From contig WRHF01000004.1 in NCBI GenBank assembly GCA_009783415.1, positions 1 to 35,534 on the forward strand: 35,534 bases of DNA. Reading direction: 5' to 3'. The DNA is from Clostridiales bacterium (GTDB lineage Bacteria; Bacillota; Dehalobacteriia; UBA4068). Both the position numbers and the translations under genes were made by a program. The stretch's first letter is position 1. Each line of letters opens with the position of its first letter. Positions 35,492-35,534 of the stretch are shown piece after piece. The notes under the pieces are model-generated. The model was not told the DNA's origin and ran no database searches. It worked only from the letters and a program-made list of their open reading frames with translations.

Positions 35492-35534
35492 ATGTTTTAT
35501 GAACGAACCATTGAAAAAACCTTGAAAAGCATCA
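35492..35534 (+). CDS. Partial CDS, possible AAA-type ATP-binding (DUF4143-like) protein N-terminus
   Basis: MFYERTIEKTLKSI... resembles the N-terminus of GpRQvGKTT-type DUF4143 ATPases; TTGACA box upstream at 35409. Runs off the window. Confidence 0.4.
   Translation, partial: MFYERTIEKTLKSI

Noticed and set aside
1-35534. rRNA or tRNA genes
   Set aside because: No conserved rRNA segments or cloverleaf patterns recognised by eye; a tRNAscan-SE run would be needed to exclude tRNAs.

Overview
35.5-kb bacterial chromosomal window, probably Firmicutes/Clostridia (inferred from gene style and RBSs, not tested). From left to right it holds: a repeat-rich flank; a large SLH-anchored S8 protease (+); an AAA_14/DUF4143 ATPase (+); a decayed Fic remnant (+); a ParB-domain protein (-); a two-gene cassette of a transmembrane TIR-coiled-coil-propeller protein and an AAA+ ATPase with tandem C-terminal RyR-like repeats (+); a second AAA_14 ATPase paralog (+); a NarL-type two-component system with an FtsX/MacB-like ABC exporter (-); a glycyl-radical-enzyme operon with SCP2-like and activase genes (-); tandem DUF6765-like paralogs and a GXWXG/DUF4334-like protein (-); then topA, dprA, ddl, a membrane-anchored murF-like gene and an alpha/beta hydrolase (-). 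A probable third ATPase starts at the right edge. The strongest leads are: (1) the TIR + AAA-RyR cassette, a candidate nucleotide-centred conflict/immune system; (2) a dispersed family of 'hairpin + short tandem reiteration' elements that repeatedly abut stop codons and once sit in frame inside the protease gene; (3) two distant clusters of TGACTNNAGTCA palindromes; (4) palindromes overlapping the -35 of both AAA_14 ATPase promoters. No rRNA, tRNA, CRISPR array or transposase was recognised. All calls come from reading the sequence; no searches were run.
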